Below, piece after piece: positions 50,756 to 58,962 of a stretch of DNA of 64,000 nt (its first letter is position 1; each line of letters opens with the position of its first letter). Location of the stretch: assembly GCA_050260055.1 (NCBI GenBank), contig JBLNBO010000022.1, positions 124,001 through 188,000 of the forward strand, given 5' to 3'. This stretch comes from JBLMYQ01 sp050260055. GTDB taxonomy: Bacteria; Bacillota; Clostridia; Acetivibrionales; UBA4821. Made by a program: the position numbers and the translations under genes. The notes beneath the pieces are model-generated. The model was not told where the DNA came from. It was given only the letters and a program-made list of their open reading frames with translations, and searched no databases.

Positions 50756-51622
50756 ATGATTAGATTTGGACCTTCCGGGAACTCAGAGTCATTTTATAAG
50801 CAAGGCTTCAATTCATCCATTGATGCACCTGGGTGGATTGCTAAGCTTGGTCTTAATGCCTATGAATACCAATGTAGTAAAGGGATAAATATTTCTGCAG
50901 AAAAAGCGGAAGTTCTTGGGGAAAAAGCAAAAGAATATAAAATATTTTTGAGTATTCATGCCCCATATTTTATAAACTTTGCTAATGCGGATGAAACAAA
51001 AAGGCAAGGTTCAATAAAATATGTACTTGATACTTTAGAGATTGCAAAAAAGATGGATGCAAAAAGGATAGTTGTTCATCCTGGGACTTGTGCTGGAGTA
51101 GACAGACGTGAAGCATTCCTTACAGCAAAGCAGACTTTAAAGATTATTATAGATGAGGCTAAAAACTTAAGGCTTAATGGAGTTTGTATCTGTCCGGAAA
51201 CAATGGGTAAAATAAATCAATTAGGCAATGTGGATGAGATAATAGAGCTTTGTGCTATTGATGAACGAATATATCCAACATTGGATTTTGGACATATACA
51301 TGCACGGAGCAGGGGGGAATTATTGAATAACACTCAAGATTATGAGAAAATATTTGATAGTATAGAAAATAAATTAGGCAAAGAGAAGCTAAAATATTTT
51401 CATTGTCATTTTAGTAGAATAGAGTATACGCAGGGTGGAGAAAAAAAGCATTGGACATTGAATGATGCACAATTTGGACCGGAATTTATCTTTTTGGCTA
51501 AGGTTATTGCCAGACGCAAACTTGAACCTGTAATAATTAGCGAGTCAAGAGGCACAATGGCAGAAGATGCGTTAGAGTTAAAAAGTATTTATGAATCAGT
51601 AAAGGAGAAAAAGAAGCTATGA
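50756..51622 (+). CDS. nfo: endonuclease IV family protein
   Basis: 288 residues, TIM barrel of the AP-endonuclease-2 family. Metal-binding positions are visible in SIHAPYF (His), VVHPGTCAG (His), CPETMGK (Glu), LDFGHIHA (Asp and His), FHCHFS (His) and ISESRG (Glu). The usual role is incision at abasic sites. Overlaps aroQ by 4 bases (ATGA), an unusual operon partner. Confidence 0.88.
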   Translation: MIRFGPSGNSESFYKQGFNSSIDAPGWIAKLGLNAYEYQCSKGINISAEKAEVLGEKAKEYKIFLSIHAPYFINFANADETKRQGSIKYVLDTLEIAKKMDAKRIVVHPGTCAGVDRREAFLTAKQTLKIIIDEAKNLRLNGVCICPETMGKINQLGNVDEIIELCAIDERIYPTLDFGHIHARSRGELLNNTQDYEKIFDSIENKLGKEKLKYFHCHFSRIEYTQGGEKKHWTLNDAQFGPEFIFLAKVIARRKLEPVIISESRGTMAEDALELKSIYESVKEKKKL

Positions 51623-52059
51623 AATTTTTGGTTGTTAATGGGCCCAATCTTAATATGCTGGGAAAAAGGGAACCGGAGATTTATGGAGTAGAAACGCTAA
51701 ATGATATTATTAAGAAAACCGAGAATGAAGCTAAAAGTCTAGGTGTTGAAGTTGATTTTTTCCAATCTAATCATGAAGGCGAAATAATTGACAAAATACA
51801 AAGTGCTATAGGCAAATATGATTCTATAATAATAAATCCGGCTGCTTTTACTCATTATAGTATAGCTGTTAGGGATGCCGTAAAATCAACTGGAATTCCA
51901 ACTATAGAAATACATATCTCAAATATTCATTTAAGAGAGGAATTCAGAAGTAAATCTGTTATTTCTCCAGTATGTATTGGACAAATATCTGGTTTTGGTT
52001 CGGATTCTTACATATTAGGGCTGCATGCAGCAATTCTGACATGTAAAAAAGAAGGGTAA
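51619..52059 (+). CDS. aroQ: 3-dehydroquinate dehydratase, type II
   Basis: 146 residues, standard for the dodecameric type II enzyme. VNGPNLNMLGKREPEIYG at the start, the catalytic Tyr in EIYG, FFQSNHEGEIIDKIQ, INPAAFTHYSIAVRDA and EIHISNIHLREEFR. Follows endonuclease IV with a 4-base overlap. Confidence 0.95.
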   Translation: MKFLVVNGPNLNMLGKREPEIYGVETLNDIIKKTENEAKSLGVEVDFFQSNHEGEIIDKIQSAIGKYDSIIINPAAFTHYSIAVRDAVKSTGIPTIEIHISNIHLREEFRSKSVISPVCIGQISGFGSDSYILGLHAAILTCKKEG

Positions 52060-52079
52060 GTTATGATATGGAGGATATA

Positions 52080-53150
52080 ATGTTCCAAAGTAGAATTAAG
52101 AAGCTTAGAGATAGCTTTAATAGCAATAATATTGATGCGCTAATTGTAGAAAACCACTATAACGTATATTATCTTTCTGGATTTACTGGTACCAATGGAT
52201 ATTTGCTCATTGAAAAGGGAAGAAGCTTTTTAATTACTGATTCAAGATACTTAGAACAAGCAAAGATTGAATGCAAAGATTACGAAGTAGTTAATCAAGG
52301 GAAGGATATTTATGGCACTCTTTTTAACATCCTTGATGAAACAAATATCAAGAATCTTGGATTTGAAGGTAATTATATTACTTTAAAACGATTTGGTGAA
52401 TATGAAGAAAGATTGACCGGAATTAATCTGATTTCAGTAAAAGGAGAAATAAAAAAACTCAGAGAAACTAAAGACCTGCAGGAAATCCAAAAAATTAAAA
52501 CTGCAGCTAATATTGCAGATATGGCTTTTAATCATATACTTAATTACCTAAAACCAGGGATCACTGAAAATGAAATTTCTCTTGAGATAGAATACTTTAT
52601 GAAAAAGCAGGGAGCATCCGAAATATCCTTTGAAACAATAGTTGCTTCTGGGGTAAGGAGTTCTATGCCTCATGGCGTTGCAACTTCAAAAATAATAGAA
52701 TATGGTGATACCGTAACTCTTGATTTCGGTTGTATTTATGATAGGTATTGTTCAGATATGACAAGAACAGTATTTATTGGTCAAGCACAGGAGAAAATAA
52801 AAGAGATTTATAAAATAGTATTAGAAGCACAACAATCTGCTATACAAATGCTGGAGCCTGGTTTGGTGTGTAAAGATGCTGATGCAGAGGCAAGAAGCAT
52901 AATCAGCAAGTCCGGTTATGGGCCTAATTTTGGCCATTCACTTGGACACTCACTTGGACTTGAGGTTCATGAGGAACCGTCTTTATCATATAATAGTGAA
53001 AAAATATTAAAACCAGGTATGGTTGTTACAATTGAACCGGGCATATATCTTGAAGGTATCGGGGGAGTAAGAATAGAAGATTTGATTTTGATAACAGAGA
53101 ATGGGTATGAAAATTTTGTAAGTGCATCAAAGGAAATAATAATAATTTAA
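52080..53150 (+). CDS. Xaa-Pro peptidase (M24B)
   Basis: 356 residues from ATG 52080 after GGAGGA. N-terminal creatinase-like domain (about 1-125, NVYYLSGFTGTNGYLLI) and a pita-bread metallopeptidase domain with LDFGCIYDRYCSDMTRT (two Asp), GHSLGHSLGLEVHEEPS (His) , TIEPGIY (Glu) and RIEDL (Glu). Likely removes residues before proline. This gene regularly lies between aroQ and efp in Clostridia, as here. Confidence 0.92.
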   Translation: MFQSRIKKLRDSFNSNNIDALIVENHYNVYYLSGFTGTNGYLLIEKGRSFLITDSRYLEQAKIECKDYEVVNQGKDIYGTLFNILDETNIKNLGFEGNYITLKRFGEYEERLTGINLISVKGEIKKLRETKDLQEIQKIKTAANIADMAFNHILNYLKPGITENEISLEIEYFMKKQGASEISFETIVASGVRSSMPHGVATSKIIEYGDTVTLDFGCIYDRYCSDMTRTVFIGQAQEKIKEIYKIVLEAQQSAIQMLEPGLVCKDADAEARSIISKSGYGPNFGHSLGHSLGLEVHEEPSLSYNSEKILKPGMVVTIEPGIYLEGIGGVRIEDLILITENGYENFVSASKEIIII

Positions 53151-53173
53151 TGACATAATTTCTGGAGGAAAAA

Positions 53174-53857
53174 ATGGACGAAATATTTTACAATCATAGT
53201 TGTACCTGCCCTATTTGTGATCTTAGTTTTAAAACCAAGAAAGTACATGAAAAGAAGATTAATGTTATAAAGAAAGATGCTGATTTTTGTAAGTATTTTG
53301 AAGGACCTAACCCATACTTTTATGAAATAAATGTTTGCCCTAATTGTGGTTTTTCTTTTTCAGACAGCTTTAATAAAAAATTAACTCCAGCCAATATTGA
53401 TAATTTCGTAAAAGTATTTGCGCCTCAGTGGAATAAGATTAATTATACTGGAGAAAGAGATATTTTTAGGGCTATAGAAACCTACAAACTAGCAATTGTT
53501 TGCGGACAAATACTTGAAATAAAACCGAGCTCTCTAGCTAAAATATGCCTTAAAATATGCTGGCTTTATCGTCTAAATCAAGATAAAAAACAAGAATTAA
53601 AATTTATTAAGGGAGCTATAGATTTTTTTGAAAAAGCTTACGAAGTTGAGGACTTTAACAGAAGTGATAGTATGGAACCTGAAATGATAGTATATCTACT
53701 TGGAGAATTAAATTATAGATTAGGAAACGCCGAAGAAACAAAGAAATGGTTCAATATTGGTTTAACCAAGTACGGGAATAGCGTTTCTGCAAAGAAACAA
53801 ACAATTGATGCTATGCGTGAAAGATGGCTTGAAATTAAAGCAGATGTTTCGAAATAG
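53174..53857 (+). CDS. DUF2225 protein
   Basis: 227 residues. N-terminal zinc site with CTCPICDLSFKTKK and CPNCGFSFSD, and a TPR-like helical C-terminal half (WLYRLNQDKKQELKFIKGAI, YLLGELNYRLGNAEETKKWF). This is the DUF2225 layout; function unknown. TGGAGGAA precedes the ATG; 23 bases after the peptidase gene. Confidence 0.8.
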   Translation: MDEIFYNHSCTCPICDLSFKTKKVHEKKINVIKKDADFCKYFEGPNPYFYEINVCPNCGFSFSDSFNKKLTPANIDNFVKVFAPQWNKINYTGERDIFRAIETYKLAIVCGQILEIKPSSLAKICLKICWLYRLNQDKKQELKFIKGAIDFFEKAYEVEDFNRSDSMEPEMIVYLLGELNYRLGNAEETKKWFNIGLTKYGNSVSAKKQTIDAMRERWLEIKADVSK

Positions 53858-53938
53858 AATAGTAAAATAAGCATAAACTTTAGGATAAGGCTTTGAACTT
53901 TATAACTTTTCTGAATATCCGAATTTTGAAACTTTTTC

Positions 53939-53967
53939 TTGAAAATTATACTAATATAAATTAAGAT
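53939..53967 (+). promoter_or_regulatory. candidate promoter of efp
   Basis: TTGAAA at 53939-53944, a 17-base spacer and TAAGAT at 53962-53967. The leader of about 120 bases would carry the heptamer array at 54037. Confidence 0.35.
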
Positions 53968-54036
53968 ATTGTATGCAATGAACCGAATTTAGAAAAGGAA
54001 TAATAATATGAAAAGCAATAAATAAAAGGAAGAATA

Positions 54037-54071
54037 CAACTGTCATCTAGCCATTGACAACTAGCAACTAA
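54037..54071. repeat. heptamer array upstream of efp
   Basis: Five units in phase: CAACTGT, CATCTAG, CCATTGA, CAACTAG, CAACTAA, ending 6 bases before the GGAGG of efp. Confidence 0.72.
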
Positions 54072-54091
54072 AATAATGGAGGTATATTTTA

Positions 54092-54649
54092 ATGATTTCA
54101 GCTGGAGAATTTAGAAATGGAGTAACTTTTGAACTTGATGGGCAAGTTTATAGAATCGTTGAGTTCCAACACGTAAAACCTGGAAAAGGAGCTGCTTTCG
54201 TAAGAACAAGATTAAAAAATGTAATGACAGGAAGTGTTGTAGAAAGAACATTTAATCCTTCAGAAAAATTACCAAAAGCACAGATTGAAAGAAGAGATAT
54301 GCAGTATCTATATAATGATGGCGGGTTATATTATTTTATGGATACAGAATCATATGAGCAGATTCCGTTGAATATCGAACAATTCGGAGATGCATTGAAG
54401 TTTGTAAAAGAGAATATGATGGTTAAAATACTTTCATATAAAGGCAATGTATTCGGAGTAGAACCTCCGACCTTTGTTGAACTTGAAATAACTCACACGG
54501 AACCAGGATTTAAAGGAGATACAGCTACTGGCGGGACTAAGCCTGCAACAGTTGAAACAGGAGCGGTAATCCAAGTACCATTATTTGTAGAAATCGGAAA
54601 TGTAATAAAAATTGATACACGTACAGAAACTTATATTGAAAGAGTATAG
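54092..54649 (+). CDS. efp: elongation factor P
   Basis: 185 residues, the normal size; relieves ribosome stalling at polyproline. Domain I has the loop HVKPGKGAAFVRTRLKN with the modifiable Lys (residue 32), domain II YLYNDGGLYYFMDTESYEQ and domain III GFKGDTATGGTKPATVETGA. TGGAGG precedes the ATG. Arrays of 7-base repeats flank it on both sides. Confidence 0.97.
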   Translation: MISAGEFRNGVTFELDGQVYRIVEFQHVKPGKGAAFVRTRLKNVMTGSVVERTFNPSEKLPKAQIERRDMQYLYNDGGLYYFMDTESYEQIPLNIEQFGDALKFVKENMMVKILSYKGNVFGVEPPTFVELEITHTEPGFKGDTATGGTKPATVETGAVIQVPLFVEIGNVIKIDTRTETYIERV

Positions 54650-54670
54650 ATGTAAAGTGTAAAGTTTGAA
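54650..54670. repeat. heptamer array downstream of efp
   Basis: Three units directly after the efp stop: ATGTAAA, GTGTAAA, GTTTGAA. Nearly the same words as the hydB-hydA array. Confidence 0.68.
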
Positions 54671-54716
54671 GCAAAAATAAAAAAATAATAGAAGTATATT
54701 ATAGGAGGAAAAAGGA

Positions 54717-55121
54717 ATGTCAGTTTTAAAAGAAAAGGTAGCTTATTTAAAAGGCATGGCAAATGGATTAAATCTTGAGGATGGTAAAGACCAAAGCAAA
54801 ATTGTAAATGCAATAATTGATGTTTTAGATATTTTTGCAGAAGAATTTACAAGACTTGAAGAATTGCATAATAATATGCAAGAACAGGTAAATATTATTG
54901 ATGAAGATTTAGGAACTTTAGAAGATGAGATTTACGAAGAAGAGGATTATGAAGAAGATTTGATTGAAGCTGTATGTCCGCACTGTGAAGAAACAGTAAC
55001 CTTTTTTGAAGATGAAATAAATGAAGACGATGAGGTTGAATGTCCAAAATGTCACAAGACATTTGAAATCGAATGGGAATGTGATGAAGACTGCGGATGC
55101 GGCGAGTGCCATCACGAATAA
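54717..55121 (+). CDS. acidic zinc-ribbon protein (CD1247-like)
   Basis: 134 residues. A helical N-terminal part (VLKEKVAYLKGMANGLNLED) resembles the clostridial CD1247 N-terminal domain; then a very acidic stretch (EDEIYEEEDYEEDLIEA) and a zinc ribbon with CPHC and CPKC, ending in a Cys/His cluster (CDEDCGCGECHHE) that may bind further metal. TAGGAGGAA precedes the ATG. Function unknown. Confidence 0.75.
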   Translation: MSVLKEKVAYLKGMANGLNLEDGKDQSKIVNAIIDVLDIFAEEFTRLEELHNNMQEQVNIIDEDLGTLEDEIYEEEDYEEDLIEAVCPHCEETVTFFEDEINEDDEVECPKCHKTFEIEWECDEDCGCGECHHE

Positions 55122-55133
55122 GAAATTTAATAT

Positions 55134-55155
55134 GAAAAAGCCTTAGGGCTTTTTC
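55134..55155 (+). terminator. terminator after the zinc-ribbon gene
   Basis: Stem GAAAAAGCC / GGCTTTTTC with a TTAG loop and a following T-run. Confidence 0.88.
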
Positions 55156-55228
55156 TTTTTTTTGAATATTATTTTTTTGCGCTTGCTTGAATATATTTAA
55201 ATAAATATAGGATTGTAGGAGCAATTGT

Positions 55229-55558
55229 ATGGAAGGACCTTTTTGGGAGTATAGATATCTTTTTCTCTTCGTAGTTCTTATTTTCCTTTTCTATCAATTT
55301 GAATGGCAAAGGTCAAAAGCAATACTTTATGCGTTAATGCTTAAAGCCAAAAAATATTATATAAAAAAAGTTTTTGTAACTGGAAGAGAACAAGAAGAGT
55401 GGGTACTGGAGAAAGCAATAAAAATTTTACCAATATCGGTAAGATTTTTGCTTAACAAAAATATATTAAGATCAATCATACATGAAATGTATCAAGGACT
55501 TGACGCTTTTTGTATTGATGAAGAATTACGAGGATATTCAGATATTAAAAAACCGTAA
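55229..55558 (+). CDS. small membrane-anchored hypothetical protein
   Basis: 109 residues. One N-terminal membrane helix (about 8-24, LFLFVVLIFLFYQFEW), then a basic helical cytoplasmic part (KAKKYYIKKVFVTGREQEEW, LLNKNILRSIIHEMYQGLDA). The shape resembles small phage-like proteins in Clostridia, but no phage gene is nearby. GTAGGAG precedes the ATG. Confidence 0.6.
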   Translation: MEGPFWEYRYLFLFVVLIFLFYQFEWQRSKAILYALMLKAKKYYIKKVFVTGREQEEWVLEKAIKILPISVRFLLNKNILRSIIHEMYQGLDAFCIDEELRGYSDIKKP

Positions 55559-55579
55559 AAAAAAACCTGCAAGCAGGTC
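55557..55579 (-). terminator. terminator of corA
   Basis: On the minus strand ACCTGC / GCAGGT with a small loop, then a run of T. It overlaps the last two bases of the convergent gene. Confidence 0.75.
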
Positions 55580-55584
55580 GGATT

Positions 55585-56517
55585 TTAAAACATGTTCCTT
55601 TTCTGAAGGAATATTATTGATATTACACATAACACAAGAGAAATTCCTAATATAATGTTAAATGCATATGGCATATGTGCAAGCGGGTTTGTCACATTCA
55701 TCCCAAAGAAGCTAGATACCATAGTAGGTATAGCAATAATTATTGTGATAGATGCAAGGAATTTCATTACTATATTAACGTTATTAGAAATTATTGATGC
55801 AAAAGCATCCATAGTACCGCTTAGTATACTACTATAAATGTTGGCCATTTCTATGGCCTGCTTATTTTCAATGATAACATCTTCAAGAAGCTCGGTATCA
55901 TCAGGATATTTTTTTACGTAGTCTAATTTCAGCATTTTTTCCAGAACAATTTCATTAGCTTTAAGAGAAGTAGAAAAATAAACAAGACTTTTTTCCAGCT
56001 TCATTAATTGCAATAATTCTTTATTTCTCATTGACTCGTGAAGCTCATGCTCAATCCTGCTGGAAATCTTATCAATATGTCTAAGATATATAAGATACAG
56101 GGTTGCGTTTCTATACAAAATCTGAAATAAAAATCTACTTTTATAAGAAGTATAAAAGTTTTTCACCCTGCTGTTCTTAAAGTCTTTAATAACTGGATTC
56201 TCTTTTAAGCATATGGTTACTATACTTTCATTGGTATAGATTATACCTAAAGGGATTGTATAATAAACATTTGTATTCTCTTCTTTTTCAATTACTGGCG
56301 TATCGACAAGGATTATTGTTTGACCATTTTCATACTCGATTCTGGAACGCTCTTCTTCATCCAATGGAGCATGTAAATATTCAATTTCAATCTTCAATCC
56401 TTCGCTAACTGTTTTTATTTCTTCTGGAGTAGGATCAATTAGGTTTACCCAAACCCCATCTTCGAAATGGTCAAGTTCTTGGAGCTGGTCTTTTACTGTC
56501 TTGAAAATCTCGAGCAT
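55585..56517 (-). CDS. corA: CorA-family Mg2+ transporter
   Basis: 310 residues from the ATG at 56517, after AGAAGGTG. Long cytoplasmic N-terminal domain (about 1-245, FEDGVWVNLIDPTPEEIKTV), then two C-terminal membrane helices with the GMN signature (FFGMNVTNP) between them. Moves Mg2+ (or a similar divalent ion) across the membrane. It is the first full gene behind an M-box riboswitch, which supports Mg2+ as substrate. Confidence 0.93.
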   Translation of the reverse strand: MLEIFKTVKDQLQELDHFEDGVWVNLIDPTPEEIKTVSEGLKIEIEYLHAPLDEEERSRIEYENGQTIILVDTPVIEKEENTNVYYTIPLGIIYTNESIVTICLKENPVIKDFKNSRVKNFYTSYKSRFLFQILYRNATLYLIYLRHIDKISSRIEHELHESMRNKELLQLMKLEKSLVYFSTSLKANEIVLEKMLKLDYVKKYPDDTELLEDVIIENKQAIEMANIYSSILSGTMDAFASIISNNVNIVMKFLASITIIIAIPTMVSSFFGMNVTNPLAHMPYAFNIILGISLVLCVISIIFLQKRNMF

Positions 56518-56556
56518 TTTTACACCTTCTTTCCTGTTTCTTAGGCGCAAAAAAGG

Positions 56557-56661
56557 TTAATGCCACTCTCCAAAGTTTATTGAAGGAGATACAGACATGA
56601 GAGCTAACCCTTTTGCATCAAAAGTTAATTTTATAATATTACTACTAGGGTCACTATCCAT
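56557..56661 (-). CDS. 34-residue ORF between M-box and corA
   Basis: Starts at the ATG at 56661 with GGAGGTGG five bases upstream, the best ribosome binding site in this transcript. The product begins MDSDPSSNIIKLTFDAKGLA and ends SINFGEWH. The first nine residues resemble the start of clostridial CNNM/hemolysin-family Mg2+ transporters as I remember them, which often follow M-boxes, so it could be a collapsed remnant; a genuine leader peptide is the alternative. Confidence 0.5.
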   Translation of the reverse strand: MDSDPSSNIIKLTFDAKGLALMSVSPSINFGEWH

Positions 56662-56734
56662 GCTAACCACCTCCAAAGAAATTTATAATTAACAATTAAA
56701 ACAATTTTAAAAAGCAGTAAAACCGAAAATAAAA

Positions 56735-56790
56735 AATCCTTCTACAGCGAGCGAAGAAAGGATAATAAACAAAACAAATATTTTATCCTC
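56735..56790 (-). terminator. expression platform of the M-box
   Basis: Two alternative helices are visible on the minus strand: an antiterminator (CGAGCGAGGATAA with TTATCCTTTCTTCGCTCG) and a terminator (TCCTTT..AGAAGGA followed by TTTTTTATTTT). The antiterminator uses bases of the aptamer's closing stem, so Mg2+ binding should favour termination. Confidence 0.75.
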
Positions 56791-56791
56791 G

Positions 56792-56940
56792 CTCGTTTAG
56801 CTTTAGCACTATACAACTTTGGATTTCATCCAGCTGCGTTAAGTAAAACCTTATTCCGATAGTACTTGTTCACCCTTTGGCATCTCTCGATGTTCCAGGG
56901 TAGCAGCATTTATCTGTATAGTAACCTCACCTAACAAAGA
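56792..56940 (-). promoter_or_regulatory. M-box (ykoK) magnesium riboswitch aptamer
   Basis: Read on the minus strand, the sequence holds the conserved M-box blocks: GTTAGGTGAGGTTACTATAC, GCTGCTACCCTGGAACATCG, AGAGATGCCAAAGGGTGAAC and the closing CTAAACGAG. It senses Mg2+. The gene it controls is corA, through the intervening short ORF. Confidence 0.9.
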
Positions 56941-57130
56941 TATTTGTATCATACTAATTATATACGCGACTTTACATAATTACAACAAATTTGCAAGAAT
57001 TAATCGAAATTTAACTATTTCTGCGTAATATTTTCTAAAATCAATCATACGCAAAGATTATTATTAAATTTATTAAGATTAATAGATTTTACCATAAATT
57101 ATTCAGATTATCTAAAAAAGTGTCTGGTCA

Positions 57131-58015
57131 TTATCTTTTTTTAAACCTGAAAGAGAAAATCTTTGATGTGTTTATATTGACATTAACTATTGAGAATATT
57201 ATTAATATACTTCCTATTACTGCTAGAAGGCTAAGTACATTATTAAACACCAAATATGAAACAAGAATACTGAAGATTGGCGTGGTAGAGAAAATTATGC
57301 CTGTACGTAAAGGAGAAATATATTTTTGCCCATAGTTTTGCAGGGAGAAAGCCACCCCTGAACAAAATACGCCGCTCAATATTACAGCAAGCGTACTTGC
57401 AGAAGAAAAGGCTGCCGAGCTTCGTTCAGTAATAGCTGAAAAAGACAAACATATAATTGATGTTGCGATAAGTTCAATGATTGATATTAATATAGGTACA
57501 TGCTTTTTCACAAGATTTCCTATAAGGATAGTCTGAATAGAGAATGCTGCAGCAGCAAGAATGGTTAGAAGCGTACCGATATTAAATTCAAACGAGATTC
57601 CATTGTGATTTATTAATATTAATCCAATAAATGCGCAAAGAAGGCTGATTACTTCATTAGGTTCCATAGCTTTTCTTGTAAGGAAAAAACAAAATATTGG
57701 AATAAAAATTGTTTCAAAGCTTATAAGCAAGCCTGACTTAATGGGGGTAATATATTGCAATCCCAGAATCTCTAAAATTGATCCTAGAGATAAGAAAATT
57801 GAAGTGATTAAGGAAAAGTAAACTATGCTTCTGTTTATGAATTTAAGTTTTTTTCTGAATACAAAAGCAATAATAATTCCACCAATTAAATAGCTAATTC
57901 CCAGAAAAAGCAGGGGCGGAATACTTCCTAACCCTATTTTGTTAACCGTAGGAGTGCATCCCCAGAAAAAACAAGTAGCGATAATCGCCAGAGTGCCTTT
58001 TGATGAATCCTTCAC
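57131..58015 (-). CDS. EamA/DMT-type transporter
   Basis: 294 residues beginning at the GTG at 58015 after AAAGGAGC. About ten membrane helices in two EamA halves: first helix LAIIATCFFWGCTPTVNKIG, second half starting near residue 145. Member of the drug/metabolite transporter superfamily; the substrate cannot be inferred. No operon partner. Confidence 0.87.
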   Translation of the reverse strand: MKDSSKGTLAIIATCFFWGCTPTVNKIGLGSIPPLLFLGISYLIGGIIIAFVFRKKLKFINRSIVYFSLITSIFLSLGSILEILGLQYITPIKSGLLISFETIFIPIFCFFLTRKAMEPNEVISLLCAFIGLILINHNGISFEFNIGTLLTILAAAAFSIQTILIGNLVKKHVPILISIIELIATSIICLSFSAITERSSAAFSSASTLAVILSGVFCSGVAFSLQNYGQKYISPLRTGIIFSTTPIFSILVSYLVFNNVLSLLAVIGSILIIFSIVNVNINTSKIFSFRFKKR

Positions 58016-58164
58016 AAAGTTAAGCTCCTTTCCAAGGTAATTATATTAGTAGATTAAATATTCAACTTTTTATTACAATTTCCTTCAAAATAGTTGTAAA
58101 TTCGAAAACAAAAAGTATGAATTTGGACATAATATTTAATAAATTTATTATGGAGATAGTAAAA

Positions 58165-58884
58165 GTGAAAATTCTTATGCCAAACATTGATATTGTTTTA
58201 AGAAATGTGTCTGCTATTTTAATATTATTTATACTTGCTCGCCTTATGGGTAAAAAGCAGATTTCCCAGCTTAATTTTTTTGATTATGTAGTAGGTATAT
58301 CAATTGGTTCGATTGCTGCGGCTTTTTCTGTTGATAGAAAGATTTCTTATTTTGAAGGGGTAATAAGTTTGGTTATTTGGTCGGTTCTTTCTATTTTTGT
58401 TGCATATTTGTCTTTAAAGAGCCTAAAAGCACGTAAACTCCTAGAGGGAGAATTACGGATTCTTATTGAAAATGGAAGAATAATTGAAGAAAACTTAAGA
58501 AAAGAAAGATTCAATATTAATGATTTGGTTGAAGAGCTTAGAATGAAAGGGATATTCAATCTTTCAGATGTCGAATTTGCACTGCTTGAAACCAGTGGAA
58601 GAGTTAGTGTAAAACTAAAATCCCAAAAGCAGCCGGTTACTCCATACGATATTGGAATTCCAACTACTTATCAAGGACTAAGCACAAACCTTATAATAGA
58701 TGGAGAGATAATAAAAGAGAATCTCGCATATGTGAAATTGGATGAGGCATGGCTAAAAAGTGAATTGAATAAAAAGAATATACATTCATTTAAAGAAGTT
58801 CTGCTTGCATCTCTAGATACGGAAGGGAGTCTTTATATTTCTTTGAAGAACAAGAAACAAAAAGATACAAAAGAATCTAATTGA
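58165..58884 (+). CDS. DUF421 (YetF-like) membrane protein, second copy
   Basis: 239 residues if it starts at GTG 58165, seven bases after GGAGAT; ATG 58150 and 58117 are open upstream but lack a site. Three membrane helices, then RILIENGRIIEENLRKERFN, DLVEELRMKGIFNLSDVEFA and LLETSGRVSVKL. Paralogous to the protein at 16066 but without a DUF4363 partner and with a Lys-rich tail. Confidence 0.85.
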   Translation: MKILMPNIDIVLRNVSAILILFILARLMGKKQISQLNFFDYVVGISIGSIAAAFSVDRKISYFEGVISLVIWSVLSIFVAYLSLKSLKARKLLEGELRILIENGRIIEENLRKERFNINDLVEELRMKGIFNLSDVEFALLETSGRVSVKLKSQKQPVTPYDIGIPTTYQGLSTNLIIDGEIIKENLAYVKLDEAWLKSELNKKNIHSFKEVLLASLDTEGSLYISLKNKKQKDTKESN

Positions 58885-58962
58885 AGTAAAGATTTATTTG
58901 TATGTATGAATCTGTTATTTTATAATATAGAAAAGATTAACATATCTTAAGGAGGATTAAAA

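Noticed and set aside
54009..54026. Five-codon ORF (MKSNK) before efp
   Set aside because: It is too short to assess and sits in AT-rich leader sequence; chance occurrence is likely.
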